Of a DNA stretch of 64,000 nt, positions 8,854-18,288 are shown in pieces; the stretch's first letter is position 1; each line of letters starts with the position of its first letter. Where the stretch lies: positions 1-64,000 of the forward strand of contig JAEEHM010000093.1 in NCBI GenBank assembly GCA_016280895.1. Direction: 5' to 3'. The DNA is from Bacillota bacterium (GTDB lineage Bacteria > Bacillota_I > Bacilli_A > ML615J-28 > CAG-698). The notes under the pieces were generated by a model. That model did no database searches. It saw nothing but the letters and a program-made list of their open reading frames with translations, and had not been told where the DNA came from. The translations under genes were made by a program, and so were the position numbers.

Positions 8854-8887
8854 AAAGCGTTATTAAAATATATAACGCTTTTTTATT
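8854..8887 (+). terminator. Terminator of the DUF3791 pair
   Basis: AAAGCGTTAT pairs with ATAACGCTTT around a short AT loop, followed by T residues. Confidence 0.85.
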
Positions 8888-8909
8888 ATGATATAAAAAT
8901 GAAAAAGTA

Positions 8910-9032
8910 GGATAAATGGCCAAAACCTATATAAAAACATCGATTTTGGCCGATTATCTCAACATTTTGAGGGATAAACGGCCAAAACCCATATAAAAAC
9001 ATTGATTTTGGCCGATTATCTCAATTTTTTGA
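8910..9032 (+). repeat. Two 61-bp direct repeats, each a long hairpin
   Basis: Copies start at 8910 and 8972 (period 62) and differ at only a few positions. Each contains GGCCAAAA and TTTTGGCC separated by 18 bases (8918-8951 and 8980-9013). The pairing extends outward through GATAA and TTATC. The pair lies between the convergent DUF3791 and arc transcription units and resembles a REP-like palindromic element. Confidence 0.85.
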
Positions 9033-9049
9033 AAAACTAACAAAAGATG

Positions 9050-9090
9050 CCAAAAAATGTCGGTAGCAATTTTCGCTACCGACTCTTTTC
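9050..9090 (-). terminator. Terminator of the arc operon
   Basis: A 9-bp perfect stem, GTCGGTAGC (9059-9067) with GCTACCGAC (9075-9083). On the minus strand it is followed by a T-run, placing it just after the arcC stop codon; the plus side also carries a T-rich tail. Confidence 0.85.
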
Positions 9091-9093
9091 ATA

Positions 9094-10011
9094 TTATTCA
9101 TATTTAATTATTGTACCTTCCTTAAAAGCAAGAGCTTCTAATGCATTTTCAATATCAGTAATTATTGCAACTTTATTTTTATCCTTCACAAAGCTAATGC
9201 AAGCTTCAATTTTTGGTTTCATTGAACCTGCTTTAAATTCATTATTATTCAAATATTTACAAGCATCATTTAGGTTTATGATTTCTAAATCTTGTTCATT
9301 AGTTTGTCCAAAATTAATTTTAGCGTTTTTAACTTGTGTTAATATCAATAATACATCAGCATTTATATCTGATGCTAATTTAGAAGATGCAAAATCCTTA
9401 TCAATTACAGCATCAATTCCTTCTAATTTACCATCATTTTCAATTACTGGGATACCGCCACCACCACAACATATTACTGTATAATGATTATCAAGAAGAG
9501 TATTTATTTCTTTTTCTTCAATAATTTTAACAGGTTTTGGACTTGCAATAACGCGTCTATATCCCCTACCACTATCTTCCTTAGTAGGATATGGAAGTGC
9601 TTCAGCTTCCTCTTTAGTATAGAAAGGTCCAATTGGTTTTGTAGGATTTAAAAATGCAGGATCGTTCTTATCTACTAGCACATTTGTGAGTACTGATACG
9701 ACATGTCTATCTGAATTTAATTTTCTTAAATCATTAGAAATAGCTTCAATTAAATGGTAGCCAATGTATGATTGACTCATGGCACCACATTCAGAAAATG
9801 CCATTTCATATACATTTTTGTTGTGCTTATGGCCTTCAGAAAATGCCATATTGATGAGTCCTACCTGTGGTCCATTACCATGAGTTATGACTACTTCATT
9901 ACCTTGATTGATGATTTTTGCAAGATAAGGAGATACCTTTCTTACGTTTTCTTTTTGTTCTTTGGGATCAATGCCAAGCGCATTTCCCCCAAGTGCAATC
10001 ACAATTCTCAT
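9094..10011 (-). CDS. arcC: Carbamate kinase
   Basis: 305 residues, normal for the family. The start MRIVIALGGNALG, the ITHGNGPQVG segment near residue 45 and the VICCGGGGIPV segment near residue 180 are characteristic carbamate-kinase motifs. The enzyme transfers phosphate from carbamoyl phosphate to ADP, the ATP-yielding last step of arginine deimination in the cytoplasm. It is the last gene of the operon; its ATG lies one base past the arcB stop codon, so translation is probably coupled. The ribosome site is weak, which also argues for coupling. Confidence 0.96.
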   Translation of the reverse strand: MRIVIALGGNALGIDPKEQKENVRKVSPYLAKIINQGNEVVITHGNGPQVGLINMAFSEGHKHNKNVYEMAFSECGAMSQSYIGYHLIEAISNDLRKLNSDRHVVSVLTNVLVDKNDPAFLNPTKPIGPFYTKEEAEALPYPTKEDSGRGYRRVIASPKPVKIIEEKEINTLLDNHYTVICCGGGGIPVIENDGKLEGIDAVIDKDFASSKLASDINADVLLILTQVKNAKINFGQTNEQDLEIINLNDACKYLNNNEFKAGSMKPKIEACISFVKDKNKVAIITDIENALEALAFKEGTIIKYE

Positions 10012-10012
10012 C

Positions 10013-10999
10013 TTATTTTACCATTGTTGCATACATTACAGCTTTGATTGTATGTAGTCTATTTTCAGCTTCATCGAATACTACAGATTGAGGTCCTTCA
10101 AATACTTCCTCAGTAACTTCTAGTCCGTTCATGCCAAACTTCTTATATACTTCCATACCAATCTTAGTTTCTAAATTATGGAAAGAAGGTAGGCAGTGAA
10201 TGAAGATACAGTCTGGTTTTGCTTTCTTAAGTAAGGAAATATTCACTTGGTAATCTTTCAATAAATTGATTCTTTCTTGCCATACTTCATCAGCTTCACC
10301 CATAGAAACCCAGACATCAGTAGCGATAACATCAGAACCCTTTACCTCATTTACATCTTCAGTAAATGTAAGAGTAGCACCATTTTCTTTCGCAATCTTT
10401 AAACATTCATTTCTTAATTCCTCACTTGGCCATAACTGTCTTGGTGCAATCATCTTAAAATTAAGACCCATTTTAGCAGCACCTACCATATAGCTATTAC
10501 CCATATTGTATCTACCATCACCTAAATATGATAAGGTAATACCTTCTAGTTTTCCTTTATGCTCTTTTATGGTAAGAAAATCTGCTAAGATTTGAGTTGG
10601 ATGGAATTCATTTGTAAGTCCATTCCATACAGGAACACCTGCATATTCAGCAAGTTCCTCAACGACACTTTGGCCAAAGCCACGATATTCAATTCCATCA
10701 AACATTCTACCTAGTACTCTAGCTGTATCTTTGATAGATTCTTTTTTACCCATTTGGGAACCAGTAGAACCAATATATACAGCATTCATACCAAGATCAG
10801 CGGCAGCAACTTCAAAGGCACATCTTGTACGAGTAGAATCTTTTTCAAAAAGAAGAACAACATTCTTACCTTTTAATACATCATGTTTAATACCTTTTTT
10901 CTTTTCATCTTTTAATTTAGCTGCTAAATCTAGTAGATAATTAATTTCTTCTTTAGAGAAATCTAATAATTTTAAAAAGTTCTTTTTATATAAATCCAT
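10013..10999 (-). CDS. arcB: Ornithine carbamoyltransferase (catabolic)
   Basis: 328 residues from the ATG at 10999, which has AAGGAG in front of it; a longer in-frame opening at 11095 overlaps arcA and is rejected. The carbamoyl-phosphate motif is seen as [10 protein letters not shown], followed by FHPTQILAD and the ornithine-loop HCLPSFHN near the C-terminus. In this operon it acts in the catabolic direction, splitting citrulline into ornithine and carbamoyl phosphate for ArcC. It lies 13 bp after arcA and 1 bp before arcC. Confidence 0.95.
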   Translation of the reverse strand: MDLYKKNFLKLLDFSKEEINYLLDLAAKLKDEKKKGIKHDVLKGKNVVLLFEKDSTRTRCAFEVAAADLGMNAVYIGSTGSQMGKKESIKDTARVLGRMFDGIEYRGFGQSVVEELAEYAGVPVWNGLTNEFHPTQILADFLTIKEHKGKLEGITLSYLGDGRYNMGNSYMVGAAKMGLNFKMIAPRQLWPSEELRNECLKIAKENGATLTFTEDVNEVKGSDVIATDVWVSMGEADEVWQERINLLKDYQVNISLLKKAKPDCIFIHCLPSFHNLETKIGMEVYKKFGMNGLEVTEEVFEGPQSVVFDEAENRLHTIKAVMYATMVK

Positions 11000-11012
11000 A
11001 ATTTTTATCTCC

Positions 11013-12233
11013 TTATAAATCTTCTCTATATAGTGGCATTGACATACATCTAGGGCCACCACGACCACGTGATAATTCACTTGATGGAATTTCAATTACC
11101 TTAATTCCATATTCTTTCAACAAATTATTAGTGATGTCATTTCTTTCATATGCGATTACAACACCAGGGGAAATGCATATACAGTTAGACCCATCACTCC
11201 ATTGTTCTCGATCACTATCAATGGAATCATTGCCACCACATGGGATTAATGATATCTTTTTACCTAATTTTTCTTCTAAGATTAATTCTAATTTTTTATT
11301 TAGTTTCTTTGTTTTTATAGAATTTTTATCTTTTGTAAGTTCATATACATGCATCTTTTCATAACAAGCTTTATGAATTGTGAATTTATCATAATCAACT
11401 TGTGAAAATATTGTGTCTAAATGCATGAATGTTCTTTCAAATGGAATATGAAAGGCTAAGATACTTTCATAATTTGTGTTATTATTGAAGAATAAGCTTT
11501 CTGCTAGTCTTTCAATTGCAAGGGCAGAAGTACGCTGACTAACACCAACAATTAAGCACTTATCTGATAACACACAAATATCTCCACCCTCGATATTATA
11601 TTTATCATCTCTGTTATAGAAGATTCTAGCATCTTTATAATCCTTATGATATTTAAAAATGAATTTCGCAAAGATTGTTTCTCTTTTTCTTGTTTTAGAA
11701 TACATCGCATTTATTGATACACCATCATTAATAACTGCAAATGGATCTCTTGTGAAATATAGATTTGGCATTGGATTAGTAGCAAAAATAGAATTGTTTA
11801 CAAAATCATGCAATCTTTTTTTCTCTAATTTTAATTTATCATAAAGTTCTTTATATTTAATTCCACTTATACATTTCTTTACTAATTCTTTTTCATCCTT
11901 AATCGAATTTAAAAATGTGTTGATATGTGCTTTTAAGATATTAGGAGTTGGTCCTAAATCTTCTAAGAATGTTTCAATGAATTCTTTTTTCACATTTTTA
12001 TCTTTTAAGACCTCAGCTGCTAAATCTACTAAATAAACAACCTCAATACCATTTTCCCTAAAAGCATTAGCAAAGGCTTGATGTTCTTTTTTAGCTAAAG
12101 GTAGCCAAGGTATATCATCAAATAATAATTCTTCTAAGGAATTAGGTGTTAAATTATTTAATTCTTCACCTGGTTCATGAAGTAATACCTTCTTTAATTT
12201 CCCTATTTCTGAATAAATATGTAAACTTGGCAT
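11013..12233 (-). CDS. arcA: Arginine deiminase
   Basis: 406 residues, the usual length. Key motifs are FTRDPFAVI near residue 163, EGGDICVL near 215, MHLDTIFS near 272 and the C-terminal [11 protein letters not shown], whose Cys396 is the expected nucleophile. It hydrolyses arginine to citrulline and ammonia, giving ATP and acid tolerance with ArcB and ArcC. The start has AAAAGGAGAC upstream. It is the first gene of the operon. No arcD arginine/ornithine antiporter and no ArgR-type regulator gene is adjacent, so transport must be encoded elsewhere. Confidence 0.97.
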   Translation of the reverse strand: MPSLHIYSEIGKLKKVLLHEPGEELNNLTPNSLEELLFDDIPWLPLAKKEHQAFANAFRENGIEVVYLVDLAAEVLKDKNVKKEFIETFLEDLGPTPNILKAHINTFLNSIKDEKELVKKCISGIKYKELYDKLKLEKKRLHDFVNNSIFATNPMPNLYFTRDPFAVINDGVSINAMYSKTRKRETIFAKFIFKYHKDYKDARIFYNRDDKYNIEGGDICVLSDKCLIVGVSQRTSALAIERLAESLFFNNNTNYESILAFHIPFERTFMHLDTIFSQVDYDKFTIHKACYEKMHVYELTKDKNSIKTKKLNKKLELILEEKLGKKISLIPCGGNDSIDSDREQWSDGSNCICISPGVVIAYERNDITNNLLKEYGIKVIEIPSSELSRGRGGPRCMSMPLYREDL

Positions 12234-12260
12234 AATTGTCTCCTTTTAAAATACCGACTT

Positions 12261-12266
12261 ATTATA
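12261..12266 (-). promoter_or_regulatory. Probable -10 element of the arc operon
   Basis: On the minus strand TGATATAAT forms an extended -10 about 28 bases before the arcA ATG. No good -35 is seen at 17 bp, which suggests a promoter needing the extended -10 or an activator. Confidence 0.5.
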
Positions 12267-12299
12267 TCACAAATATAATTGTTTATCTATATTTTAAAT

Positions 12300-12500
12300 G
12301 GAATATTTATAAATATTATGAAGAATGCAAAAAATGCAAAAAATGCAAAATAAAAAAATGAATACAAAGTAGTTATTTTTAAATAAAAACTTACTCTGAA
12401 TTTGGTGCTAATTAGTAGAAAACTCACTCCGAAATTAGAAAAAATTACATAAAACTCGCTCCGAATTTAGAAAAAATTATTAAAAAAATATACAATTTTT
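12300..12500. repeat. AT-rich divergent intergenic region with short degenerate repeats
   Basis: Between the divergent arcA and the large lipoprotein gene there is no reading frame I would support. It holds three ATGCAAAAA units with 9-bp period (from 12325) and three degenerate copies of a 32-33-bp unit beginning AAAACTCRCTCCGAA (12386, 12419, 12451). Their spacing suggests protein-binding sites or slippage products. Confidence 0.6.
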
Positions 12501-12528
12501 TAAAAATGTATATTTACTTATTAAAATA

Positions 12529-12537
12529 TGGTATAAT
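12529..12537 (+). promoter_or_regulatory. Extended -10 promoter of the large lipoprotein gene
   Basis: TGGTATAAT sits 32 bases before the ATG at 12569. The -35 region is poor. Confidence 0.55.
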
Positions 12538-12568
12538 TAGACATAAAGATATAAAGGAGGAGGAATTT

Positions 12569-15500
12569 ATGTCTAAAGTATTGAGGAAAATATCTATATT
12601 AGTATTATTCCTAATTTTAGGACTTGTTTTAGTTGGTTGTGACAAAAACAATGATACCAATGATAATGGTAAAGATGGAGAACCAACACTAGCATCACTT
12701 GATGCTAATAAGCAAGGTACATATTATGGCGATGATGTAGTTGTAGAAATTACAGCATCAAAAGTTAAGATTACAGACCCTACTGGTAAAACATTAGAAT
12801 ATGATATTTACCAAGAGGGAGATAAGTATTATATTTTAGAAGAAGGTAGAAAAATCTATTGTACCTTTGGTGATGGTACAGTTACTAATGAAAAAGGAAC
12901 TTTCTCTAAAAATGGTTCAAGTACAGGACCTAAGGCTGCAAATATTCCATCTAACTTACAAGGTGAATATTTCTTAGGACCTATGAAAATTATTGTTTCT
13001 GCATCTAAAGTTAAAATCATAGAAGCAACTGGAGCAACTATGGAATTTAATTTGTATGAAGAAAATGGTCAAATATATGTCATAGAAGATGGAGAAAAGA
13101 TAATTTGTACATTTGGAGAAGATAGTGTAACTAATAAATATGGTACATTCACACGTAATGGTTCAACACTATCTAATGTTACTGCTGCAGAAGCTGCAAG
13201 AAAATATTTAGAATTCTTAGGCTTAAGTGGTGAATTTAGAGTTCCAAGTGGAACTAGCATTCAAGATACTAAATTTAAAGAAGATGAAGCTGATATCTAT
13301 GCTATCACAGTTATTGATCCTAATGAAAAATATGAAGATTATTATCGTTACTTTAATGATTTCATGCTTTCAAATGGATTTGAAACTTCATCAACAATTT
13401 CTTCAATTGCGTATTTCAAGATGGGTGATATGATTTATGGTGCATCACTTGCTTATGATACTACTACAAATGGACTTGCAATTGTAGCTAGTAAGATGAC
13501 AAATGATACTCCACCTGCAAAAGATATGAGTGCTGAAGAATTCATTGCTGATTTCTTAAAGGAAACAGGATATCAAATTGAACTTCCTTCATTTGTGACA
13601 ACATTATCTGATAAGGTATGTTCAATTGAAGATGGACTAGTTTATTATACTGTGAAATCTAAGGTTGAATATAGTGCTGCTGTAACAGATAAAGTCGTGC
13701 TTAATGATTTGGTATCTGCCCTTGATGGCAAATTATCATCATATGATTTTGTGAAGGGTGACCCTTCAACTACAACTTATAATGATGCAAGGCTTACTAC
13801 AATTACTTGGATGAAGAGTGGTTCATTTGAAGCTATTCAATTAGAAATTACTTTTAATAAAGAAACATATTGTACTTTCAGCATTAGTGCGCTTGTGTCA
13901 AAATATGAAGGTAAAGTTAATCCAGAATGGCCAACAAATGAAATAATTCAATTCTTTGGAGGCTACGCTATTATTCCAACATTTTCAGGTGATTATAAGG
14001 ATTTAGAATTAATCAAAATCAGTAGTAATGAAATTATGATTAATATTACTGGTCCTACTGATGCCGATTTAAGAGGATGGAAGGTAAATCTAAAGGAACT
14101 TGGCTTTAGTGAAGTTGCTGATGAAAGTTATAAAATGACATTAGAAAACAATAAAACTGCTCGTGTACAAGCTAATATGGTAGATGGTATTGTTGTACTT
14201 GAATTCAAATTTATGGAAGAAGTAAGTACTCCATGGCCTAGAGATTTTATTGAACAAAAATTAGGTAAAGAAGTCGCAAATATTATTCCTGCAGTACAAG
14301 AGCTTGGGTATACTACATTTAATCAATCATTCTCACTTGATACACTTACTATCAATGTTGAATGTGAAACAACTGAAAACGCAATTGATTTATACAAACA
14401 AGCTTTAACAAAAGCAGGATTTGTGTTAAATTCAAGTACTTATGAATTTACACTTGATAACTTTGATGTTATTGAAATCTTCTTAAGTCAAAGAGATTCT
14501 AATCATCCAAACGCATTTTCACTTTATATTACCTATGATGAATATGAAGGAATGCAATTAGAATTACCAGAAAACTTCAAGATTCAAATCAATCAAAATG
14601 GTTTTTCACTAACTAAGATTGGTGAATCTTATGTATATGAATATCAATATCAAGGAAGCTATAAGAGTGTAGAAGTATATTTATATGATGCTGCTTTAAA
14701 GAAGTGGTTAAATAGTACTGGTCAATTATATACTGTTTCTCTTCCAGGAGTAGAAGCTGCACAGTGGCAAAATTATGGTACTACTGATAGTCCTAAATAC
14801 TATCAATATGTTGATAGACCACAATTAGATGAATTCTTAGCTACAACTAAGGGCTTAGCTTATTCATATTATCAAAATATGTTAGATGCAAGCAATGTCA
14901 CTAAAGATGCAACTAAGAATGCAACTATTGCTGGTGTTGCTTGTGAATATGTATCATTTAGTGAAAGTACTAATGTTGCTGGATATTCATATACTACAAC
15001 AACAGAACTTTGGATTGATCCAGTTACTAGGATGACTTATAAGTGTGATTATACACTTAATATGAACGGAACAGTTCAAAAGAACACTGTATATGAAATC
15101 ATGGCTATTGATAAGACTCCAACAACATTAAAAGAAGCTGGTATTGCAAATTGTATGCTTCCAACATTTGATAAAGCTAATTCAACAGATGATGATCACT
15201 TATATGGTGAAGTACAAGTTGTACCTGCAACATGTGGTACTGATGGACAATCTTATCAAGTATGTTCATGCTGTGGTGAAAAGAAGATAATTGCAAGTGA
15301 GGCTGCAACTGGTAAACATACACCAGTTACTTATAATGGAGAAATTGCGGTATTTACTGATTATGAAGGACATCACTGTCATAAATGTGAAGTATGTCAA
15401 CAAGATTATGATATAGAAGATTGTACATTTGATGAATGGGTTGTAGATAGAGCTGCAACTTGTAAAAATCCAGGTACAAGACATCATGATTGTAAGATTT

Positions 15501-17668
15501 GTGGTGGAAGAATTACAGAAACTATCCCAGTTGATAGAGATGGACACTTATTCGTAGGTACTTATACTGATAATGTAACTATTGTGTTACCTACTAAGAC
15601 TACTGAAGGTAGTATTACATGGACATGCTTAGAGGAATGTGGAGCATCTAAGTCTATTAAACTTCCTGCATTAAGTGAAACAAGCTACACAATGGGTGTA
15701 TATAATGATTTCTTAACAGATCAAAATTATAAGATGTATGGTCTAAACTTAACTGCAATGACTAAAGAAATCAATGATTTATTGAAGCCAAGTCAAGCTT
15801 TAGATGAATTCTATATCACTTATACATTATTTAATGGCTATAATGAATTTGTGTACAATTATGATGAAACAAATCCATTATATGGATTCTTAGGTGATAT
15901 GTTTGCTGATGCACAAGCTACAATTAGTGCTGACTTTGTAGGTGATTATTTCAATGAAAACAATCATAAAATAACACTTGCTACTAACACTATCGCCCTT
16001 GCTGATGCAAGCGGAAGCATTGCTACTTATAGTTTATTTACTAATAGTACAGGTATTTATTTCGAAGATGCATCTAATACTAAAGTATATATTACATTAA
16101 ATGATGATGGCTCAGTTACTTTAACTGACTTAGGCACATTTGAAAAGAGAATTGCTGCTAACATTAGTGAAGAATTACAAGGAAATTACTTTGATGAAGA
16201 AAAAACTACTAAAGTAGTTGTATCAGCATCTAAAGTTCAAGTAATTAATGCTAACGGTAAAGTATATGAATATGATTTATATGTAAAAGACGAAGAAATT
16301 TATATCATTACTGAAGAAGATGAAAAAGTTGTATGTGAATTTGGCGATGGATATGTTTCAAATACATTTGGCACATTCTATAAAGAACATGTTAATACTG
16401 ATCCACTTGCTGAAATTACAGAAGCATACCAAGGCGTTTTATACAATGAAGATAATGTAATGATTGAAATAGGTGAAAATAGAATCAAATTATTCTTCGT
16501 AGAAGCTGGTGTTGAATATAGCTTACATCAAGATAGCGATGGCATCTATTTTGAAGATGATGATTTAGAACATGTATATTTATATTTATGTGATGATTAT
16601 TCAGTAATCGTTGGTGAATTAGGCACATTTGCAAAGAGAGTTGTAGCTCATATGAGTGAAGATTTCCAAGGCACTTATACAGGTGATGGTGCAACAATCG
16701 TTGTTTATGAATCAAGAGTTACAGTTACAACTGAAAGTGGTTCAGAATCTTACACATTATATGTAAGAGATGAAGTCATTTATGTAGTTGTTGATGATGA
16801 AATCATCGTATGTGAATTTGATGAAAATTCAGTAACTAACGCATTTGGAACATTCACTAAAGGTGAAGAACAACAATATAATGATGAATTAGCATCAATC
16901 AATATAAAATATCATGGTGAATTCTTCAATGATGATAATTATATGATCGCAATTGGTGAAAACAAAATGACATTAGTGATTGGTAAAGATGAATATTATT
17001 ATCCATTATATCAAGATAGTGATGGCATTTATTTTAGAGCTGAAGGCGAAAGAATATCTATGACATTAAATGAAGATTACACAATCACAATTGAAGGCTA
17101 TGGTGATTTCGCTAAGCGTGTATACGCAAACTTAAGTGAGGAATTACAAGGCACATATTATGGTGAAGAAGGTATTACAGTAGTAGTATATGCATCTTAC
17201 GTAGATGTAACAACACCTGAAGGCACTTTCAGTTATGATTTGTATGTAAAAGATGGTGAATATTACATTATTGATGATGGCGATATTGTAGTATGTGAAT
17301 TCTACGATAATTCAGTTACAAATGACTTTGGCACATTCACTAAGGAAGCAGAAGCTGATCCATATGAATTCCCAGCTAGTGAAGTTGAAGAATTCTTAGG
17401 CTTTGATGGATTTATCACATTCTATCGTGATAATGCAACATACACAAGTGAAATTGTTGAAGGTGATAATAGTTATATCACTATCACAATGACAAAATCA
17501 GAAGAAGATGAAGCATCTAATGCTGAAATATTAGCAGATATCATCAATTCAATTGATGGATATACTGAAGAATATGGCTATTATGATGTAGATTTAGGAT
17601 ATGCATTCTATATCACACTTTCAGAAGATGAAGCATCAATACAAGCAATCTATTATCTTCTTGGATAA
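12569..17668 (+). CDS. Giant repeat-containing surface lipoprotein
   Basis: 1,699 residues from the ATG with AAAGGAGGAGG upstream; the longer frame from 12506 overlaps the promoter. A basic, hydrophobic signal peptide ends in the lipobox LVGC (Cys24), so the protein should be lipid-anchored outside the membrane. Two ~75-residue repeats (about 42-200) have the form ...QGxYxG...ASKVKI...VTNxxGTFxxNG. Several unrecognised domains follow, then a Cys/His-rich stretch (about 889-990) with paired C-x2-C motifs. Six more repeats (about 1118-1595) precede a final domain. Negatively charged throughout. The role is unknown; adhesion, binding or scaffolding are guesses. Confidence 0.85.
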   Translation: MSKVLRKISILVLFLILGLVLVGCDKNNDTNDNGKDGEPTLASLDANKQGTYYGDDVVVEITASKVKITDPTGKTLEYDIYQEGDKYYILEEGRKIYCTFGDGTVTNEKGTFSKNGSSTGPKAANIPSNLQGEYFLGPMKIIVSASKVKIIEATGATMEFNLYEENGQIYVIEDGEKIICTFGEDSVTNKYGTFTRNGSTLSNVTAAEAARKYLEFLGLSGEFRVPSGTSIQDTKFKEDEADIYAITVIDPNEKYEDYYRYFNDFMLSNGFETSSTISSIAYFKMGDMIYGASLAYDTTTNGLAIVASKMTNDTPPAKDMSAEEFIADFLKETGYQIELPSFVTTLSDKVCSIEDGLVYYTVKSKVEYSAAVTDKVVLNDLVSALDGKLSSYDFVKGDPSTTTYNDARLTTITWMKSGSFEAIQLEITFNKETYCTFSISALVSKYEGKVNPEWPTNEIIQFFGGYAIIPTFSGDYKDLELIKISSNEIMINITGPTDADLRGWKVNLKELGFSEVADESYKMTLENNKTARVQANMVDGIVVLEFKFMEEVSTPWPRDFIEQKLGKEVANIIPAVQELGYTTFNQSFSLDTLTINVECETTENAIDLYKQALTKAGFVLNSSTYEFTLDNFDVIEIFLSQRDSNHPNAFSLYITYDEYEGMQLELPENFKIQINQNGFSLTKIGESYVYEYQYQGSYKSVEVYLYDAALKKWLNSTGQLYTVSLPGVEAAQWQNYGTTDSPKYYQYVDRPQLDEFLATTKGLAYSYYQNMLDASNVTKDATKNATIAGVACEYVSFSESTNVAGYSYTTTTELWIDPVTRMTYKCDYTLNMNGTVQKNTVYEIMAIDKTPTTLKEAGIANCMLPTFDKANSTDDDHLYGEVQVVPATCGTDGQSYQVCSCCGEKKIIASEAATGKHTPVTYNGEIAVFTDYEGHHCHKCEVCQQDYDIEDCTFDEWVVDRAATCKNPGTRHHDCKICGGRITETIPVDRDGHLFVGTYTDNVTIVLPTKTTEGSITWTCLEECGASKSIKLPALSETSYTMGVYNDFLTDQNYKMYGLNLTAMTKEINDLLKPSQALDEFYITYTLFNGYNEFVYNYDETNPLYGFLGDMFADAQATISADFVGDYFNENNHKITLATNTIALADASGSIATYSLFTNSTGIYFEDASNTKVYITLNDDGSVTLTDLGTFEKRIAANISEELQGNYFDEEKTTKVVVSASKVQVINANGKVYEYDLYVKDEEIYIITEEDEKVVCEFGDGYVSNTFGTFYKEHVNTDPLAEITEAYQGVLYNEDNVMIEIGENRIKLFFVEAGVEYSLHQDSDGIYFEDDDLEHVYLYLCDDYSVIVGELGTFAKRVVAHMSEDFQGTYTGDGATIVVYESRVTVTTESGSESYTLYVRDEVIYVVVDDEIIVCEFDENSVTNAFGTFTKGEEQQYNDELASINIKYHGEFFNDDNYMIAIGENKMTLVIGKDEYYYPLYQDSDGIYFRAEGERISMTLNEDYTITIEGYGDFAKRVYANLSEELQGTYYGEEGITVVVYASYVDVTTPEGTFSYDLYVKDGEYYIIDDGDIVVCEFYDNSVTNDFGTFTKEAEADPYEFPASEVEEFLGFDGFITFYRDNATYTSEIVEGDNSYITITMTKSEEDEASNAEILADIINSIDGYTEEYGYYDVDLGYAFYITLSEDEASIQAIYYLLG
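15922..17350 (+). repeat. Six coding repeats of two alternating types
   Basis: Within the lipoprotein, units of about 70-76 codons alternate strictly. The A type (starts ISADFVGDYF, ITEAYQGVLY, INIKYHGEFF) ends in LGTFxKR or a YGDFAKR variant. The B type (starts ISEELQGNYF, MSEDFQGTYT, LSEELQGTYY) ends in VxNxFGTFxK. The two N-terminal repeats of the protein are both type B. Confidence 0.85.
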
Positions 17669-17680
17669 AAAAGGAAAAAG

Positions 17681-17711
17681 GGACTTAAATATTTATTTAA
17701 GTTCTTTTTTT
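17681..17711 (+). terminator. Terminator of the lipoprotein gene
   Basis: GGACTTAAAT pairs with ATTTAAGTTC (one G-T pair) around an ATTT loop, followed by seven T. Confidence 0.85.
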
Positions 17712-17785
17712 GCGCAAATATTGCGCATTAATATCCGAGTAAAAGCGCAAAAATTACGCATTTTCGATTGGCAAAAAGCGCAAAT
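17712..17785 (+). promoter_or_regulatory. Three GCGCAAA operator-like sites at 33-bp spacing
   Basis: GCGCAAATATTGCGC (17712-17726), GCGCAAAAATTACGC (17745-17759) and a half site GCGCAAAT (17778-17785) start exactly 33 bp apart, about three helical turns. The first is a near-perfect palindrome. The third lies inside the promoter spacer of the downstream HTH gene. Autoregulation by that HTH protein is the simplest reading. Confidence 0.7.
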
Positions 17786-17796
17786 AGTTATATAAT
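17768..17796 (+). promoter_or_regulatory. Promoter of the HTH-nucleotidyltransferase gene
   Basis: TTGGCA at 17768-17773 and TATAAT at 17791-17796 are 17 bp apart. The third GCGCAAA site sits between them. Confidence 0.8.
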
Positions 17797-17814
17797 AATA
17801 GTGGAGATGATGAT

Positions 17815-18276
17815 ATGAATGAATTAAAAAGGAACAGATTAGAATTAAATATTACTCAAGAAGAAGCTGCCAGGTTATTAAATATATCTAGAAGGACATA
17901 TCAAAAATATGAAACAATAGAAAACAATGATCCTAAACTAGACTATTATGTTTTTAAATTTAAAGAACTAAACAAAGTAGATGAAAATACTGGTTTATTA
18001 TCTATTGATAAAATAAAAGCAGTTGTTTCTAGTATTATGAGTAAATACAAAATAAAAACATGTTATTTATTTGGCTCTTATGCCAAAGATAAGGCTAGCC
18101 CAAGCAGTGACATAGATTTATTAATTGATTTTGACATTACTGGTTTAAACTATTATGGTTTAGTAGAAGAACTAAGAGAAAAGCTTCATAAGAAAGTAGA
18201 TTTATTAACACTTAAATCAATAGAGAATAATTCACAAATGTTGTTTGAAATATTAAAATATGGAATTAAAATATAG
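17815..18276 (+). CDS. HTH (XRE) domain fused to an MNT-type nucleotidyltransferase
   Basis: 153 residues. Residues 1-55 are an XRE-type helix-turn-helix (ITQEEAARLLNISRRTYQKYE). Residues 65-150 are a minimal nucleotidyltransferase with GS at 87-88 and the catalytic pair D99-x-D101 in SDIDLLID. MNT proteins usually act as antitoxins that AMPylate a HEPN ribonuclease toxin. No HEPN gene follows; instead a GNAT gene starts 12 bp downstream. It is either an orphan antitoxin-repressor or has a non-HEPN partner. Three GCGCAAA sites upstream fit autoregulation. GTGGAGATG provides the ribosome site. Confidence 0.85.
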   Translation: MNELKRNRLELNITQEEAARLLNISRRTYQKYETIENNDPKLDYYVFKFKELNKVDENTGLLSIDKIKAVVSSIMSKYKIKTCYLFGSYAKDKASPSSDIDLLIDFDITGLNYYGLVEELREKLHKKVDLLTLKSIENNSQMLFEILKYGIKI

Positions 18277-18288
18277 GAAGGTGCTTAT

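Noticed and set aside
6771-9032. Possible CRISPR arrays at the tandem repeats near 6771 and 8910
   Set aside because: There are too few units. The 6771 units are contiguous without spacers, the 8910 units are 61 bp long with one-base gaps, and no cas gene is in the window.
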